Assembly: GCF_003001815.1 (NCBI RefSeq)
Contig: NZ_PVMZ01000021.1
Coordinates: 1 to 64,000 of the forward strand
Direction of reading: 5' to 3'
Source: Actinoplanes italicus
Lineage (GTDB): Bacteria > Actinomycetota > Actinomycetes > Mycobacteriales > Micromonosporaceae
Length of the DNA stretch: 64,000 nt
Below are positions 62,083-64,000 of this stretch, piece after piece. How positions within the stretch are numbered: position 1 is the first letter of the stretch; each line of letters starts with the position of its first letter. A model generated the notes under the pieces. The model was not told the DNA's origin. It worked only from the letters and a program-made list of their open reading frames with translations, and searched no databases. The position numbers and the translations under genes are program-made.

Positions 62083-62337
62083 TCAGGCGACCTCCGCCGC
62101 AACGCCTTCGACGCGGATCTCGAAGTCCTCGATCACCGGGTTGGCGAGCAGCTTGTCGGCGATCTCACGGGCCCGGTCAAGGTCGGGTTCCCCGGTGAAA
62201 TCGATCTCGATCCGGCGGCCGATGCGGACAGAAGAGACATCGGTGACGCCGAGCCGGGGCAGCGCATTCGCCACCGCTTGACCCTGCGGGTCCAGGATCT
62301 CCGGCTTGAGCATGACGTCGACCACGACGCGAGCCAC
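62083..62337 (-). CDS. purS: phosphoribosylformylglycinamidine synthase subunit PurS
   Basis: An 84-aa PurS bridging PurL and PurQ (VVVDVMLKPEILDPQGQAV, GRRIEIDFTGE). GTG at 62337 follows GGAG. First gene of the purSQL operon. Confidence 0.93.
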   Translation of the reverse strand: MARVVVDVMLKPEILDPQGQAVANALPRLGVTDVSSVRIGRRIEIDFTGEPDLDRAREIADKLLANPVIEDFEIRVEGVAAEVA

Positions 62338-62572
62338 GGGCACTCCTGACTGATAGGTGTAAGCAGCCCGAAGCCTACCCGGTGGGGCCCGCGCACAAGC
62401 CGGGGGCCGGTGTCGGCAGCCCGACCCGAGCGTCAGTTGAGCTGGGCATGCACGCGTGCCGCCGGACCATCCTCCAGTGATATGTATCAATTGAACTCTG
62501 GGGCGGACGGCCGTCGCGTCGTAGTTTGCATTCGTCGATTTCGATTAACTTTCCCCAGAAGGAGATCTCGAC

Positions 62573-63250
62573 GTGCGCATTCGACTCCTCGCCGCCGTGG
62601 CCGGCGCCATCACCGCACTGGTCGCCCCCGCCGCAGCCCACGCCGACGAGCCCGTTACCCCGTACATCATCGGAGGCGGCACCGTCTCCTCCGCGCCCTG
62701 GGCCGCAGCGGTCCTGAGCAACGGCAGCTTCACCTGCTCCGGCACGATCATCTCGGCGAACTACGTGCTCACCGCGCGGCACTGCGTCAACGGGACGATG
62801 TCGGTACGCGTCGGCAGCGTCAACCGCACCTCGGGCGGCGTCACCCGGTCCGTGTCCGCCACCTCGACCCGTTACGACCTCGCCCTGCTGCGCCTGAGCA
62901 GCTCGGTCAGCACCAGCTACATGCCGCTGTCCAGCGCGTACCCGCCGGTCGGCTCGACCAACAACATCTACGGCTGGGGCATGACCTGCTACTCCGGCTG
63001 CTCGGCGTCGACCACGCTGAAGACCGCCACGGTTCAGGTCACCTCGACGAACCAGACCGACGCGTACGGCGGCCGCGCGATCGGCAGCACGCGCATCAAC
63101 GGCAACGCGTGGCGTGGCGACTCGGGCGGCCCGCAGGTCTACAACGGAGCCCAGGTGGGCGTCGCGTCGACCGCGGACGGCCAGAGCCGCCAGTACTACG
63201 GCAGCGTCGCCTACAACCGGGCGTGGATCACCTCGGTGGCCGGCGTCTAG
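62573..63250 (+). CDS. secreted trypsin-like serine protease
   Basis: A 225-aa S1 protease. Signal peptide to about residue 24 (APAAAHA), short propeptide, then IIGGGTVSSAPWAAAV, TARHC (His), YDLALL (Asp) and GDSGGP (Ser). Compact bacterial type. GTG at 62573 follows AGAAGGAGA. It lies between divergent purS and convergent purB. Confidence 0.92.
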   Translation: MRIRLLAAVAGAITALVAPAAAHADEPVTPYIIGGGTVSSAPWAAAVLSNGSFTCSGTIISANYVLTARHCVNGTMSVRVGSVNRTSGGVTRSVSATSTRYDLALLRLSSSVSTSYMPLSSAYPPVGSTNNIYGWGMTCYSGCSASTTLKTATVQVTSTNQTDAYGGRAIGSTRINGNAWRGDSGGPQVYNGAQVGVASTADGQSRQYYGSVAYNRAWITSVAGV

Positions 63251-63256
63251 TCGGGG

Positions 63257-64000
63257 CTAAAGGATCGGCGCGGGTGCGTACGCCGCCGCTGACGGGTGCT
63301 GAGCAACGATCTCGGCGACCCGGTCGGCGACGGCACGCACCTGCGCCGGTGCCGCTCCGACGAACGCCGCCCGGTCCGCGACCAGGGTGTCGATCTCGGC
63401 TCGTGACAGCCTGAGGCGCTCGTCGGCCGCGAGACGGTCGAACAGGTCGTTGACCGCCGCGCCCTTCTCGCGCATGGCCAGAGCCATGCCGACCGCGTGC
63501 TCCTTGATCACCTCGTGCGCGACCTCCCGGCCGACGCCCTTGCGCACCGCCGCGACCAGCACCTTCGTGGTGGCGAGGAACGGCAGGAAGCGGTCCAGCT
63601 CACGACCGATCACCGCCGGGTACGCCCCGAACTCGTCGAGCACGGTGAGGAACGTCTGGAACAGCCCGTCGGTGGCGAAGAACGCGTCCGGCAGGGCCAC
63701 CCGGCGTACCACCGAGCAGGAGACGTCACCCTCGTTCCACTGGTCGCCGGCCAGCTCACCGACCATCGACAGGTAACCGCGGACGATCACCGCGAGACCG
63801 TTGACCCGCTCCGACGACCGGGTGTTCATCTTGTGCGGCATCGCCGACGAGCCGACCTGACCGGGCTTGAACCCCTCGGTGACCAGCTCCTGGCCGACCA
63901 TCAGCCGGATCGTGGTGGCCAGCGACGACGGGCCGGCGACGATCTGGGCGAGAGCCGAGACCACGTCGAAGTCGAGCGACCGCGGGTAAACCTGGCCGAC
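63257..64000 (-). CDS. purB: adenylosuccinate lyase, C-terminal part (runs off the window)
   Basis: About 248 residues of PurB are seen, from the right edge to the stop at 63257. The fumarase-family signature GSSAMPHKMNTRSSERVNGL with the catalytic Ser loop is present, as is the C-terminal helical domain. It acts twice in purine synthesis. The N-terminus is outside the window. Confidence 0.93.
   Translation of the reverse strand, partial: VGQVYPRSLDFDVVSALAQIVAGPSSLATTIRLMVGQELVTEGFKPGQVGSSAMPHKMNTRSSERVNGLAVIVRGYLSMVGELAGDQWNEGDVSCSVVRRVALPDAFFATDGLFQTFLTVLDEFGAYPAVIGRELDRFLPFLATTKVLVAAVRKGVGREVAHEVIKEHAVGMALAMREKGAAVNDLFDRLAADERLRLSRAEIDTLVADRAAFVGAAPAQVRAVADRVAEIVAQHPSAAAYAPAPIL

Overview
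The window is high-GC, tightly packed DNA from an actinomycete. Synteny and gene content (bldC, vdh, a DUF3073 gene, purM/purF, purL/Q/S, purB, WhiB, PPOX-fold F420-type protein, many GTG starts) point to the Micromonosporaceae, probably Actinoplanes or a close relative; genus is inference.

Layout. (1) 1-720: the left edge holds the leader and tandem promoters of an rRNA operon that runs leftwards out of the window, then a decayed copy of a neighbouring gene fragment. (2) 787-9753: a Rieske/DUF2231 protein and a flavin disulfide oxidoreductase, then a carotenoid/photoprotection cluster: phr and crtB on the minus strand, diverging from crtE, crtI, idi and a MerR/B12-type LitR-like regulator on the plus strand. 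(3) 9981-10271: tRNA-Glu, tRNA-Asp and tRNA-Phe. (4) 10228-36534: two integrated elements in tandem in the 3' end of tRNA-Phe, marked by three copies of a 45-bp att core (10228, 27216, 36490). Element 1 is a pSAM2-like actinomycete integrative and conjugative element (AICE) with KorSA-like GntR repressor, Pra-like activator, FtsK/TraB-type translocase, Spd-like membrane protein, RepSA-like initiator, Xis, Int and HicAB. Its cargo is an AlbA_2 protein, twin small membrane proteins, a PD-(D/E)XK-like protein, a HEPN-like protein and a GntR/HAD/kinase cassette. Element 2 has no transfer or replication genes and only a truncated integrase, so it resembles a cis-mobilizable island. It carries a nucleotidyltransferase-like gene pair, an HTH-fused Eco29kI-type GIY-YIG nuclease without a visible methyltransferase, a WhiB-like protein and a large ParB/DGQHR-like protein. 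(5) 36535-37905: a repeat-rich stretch without genes. (6) 37906-49046: assorted chromosomal genes, including three tandem Ca-binding-repeat secreted proteins, PrsW, KptA and small enzymes. (7) 49120-64000: bldC, vdh, DUF3073, a radical-SAM cyclophane RiPP pair (amcB/amcA type), and the purine genes purM, purF, purL, purQ, purS, purB with a surface protein and a secreted trypsin-like protease interspersed.

How it works together. The crt genes plus idi make isoprenoid precursors, GGPP, phytoene and a desaturated carotene; the adjacent LitR-like protein and photolyase suggest a light-controlled response. In element 1 the KorSA-like repressor with related palindromic operators probably holds pra off; derepression would turn on rep, xis, int and tra. 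The most unusual content is the two-element tRNA-Phe array with its unfamiliar cargo genes and the amcAB-type RiPP locus.

Limits: all family assignments are from reading the sequence; no database search was run. Start codons were picked from ribosome binding sites and overlaps.
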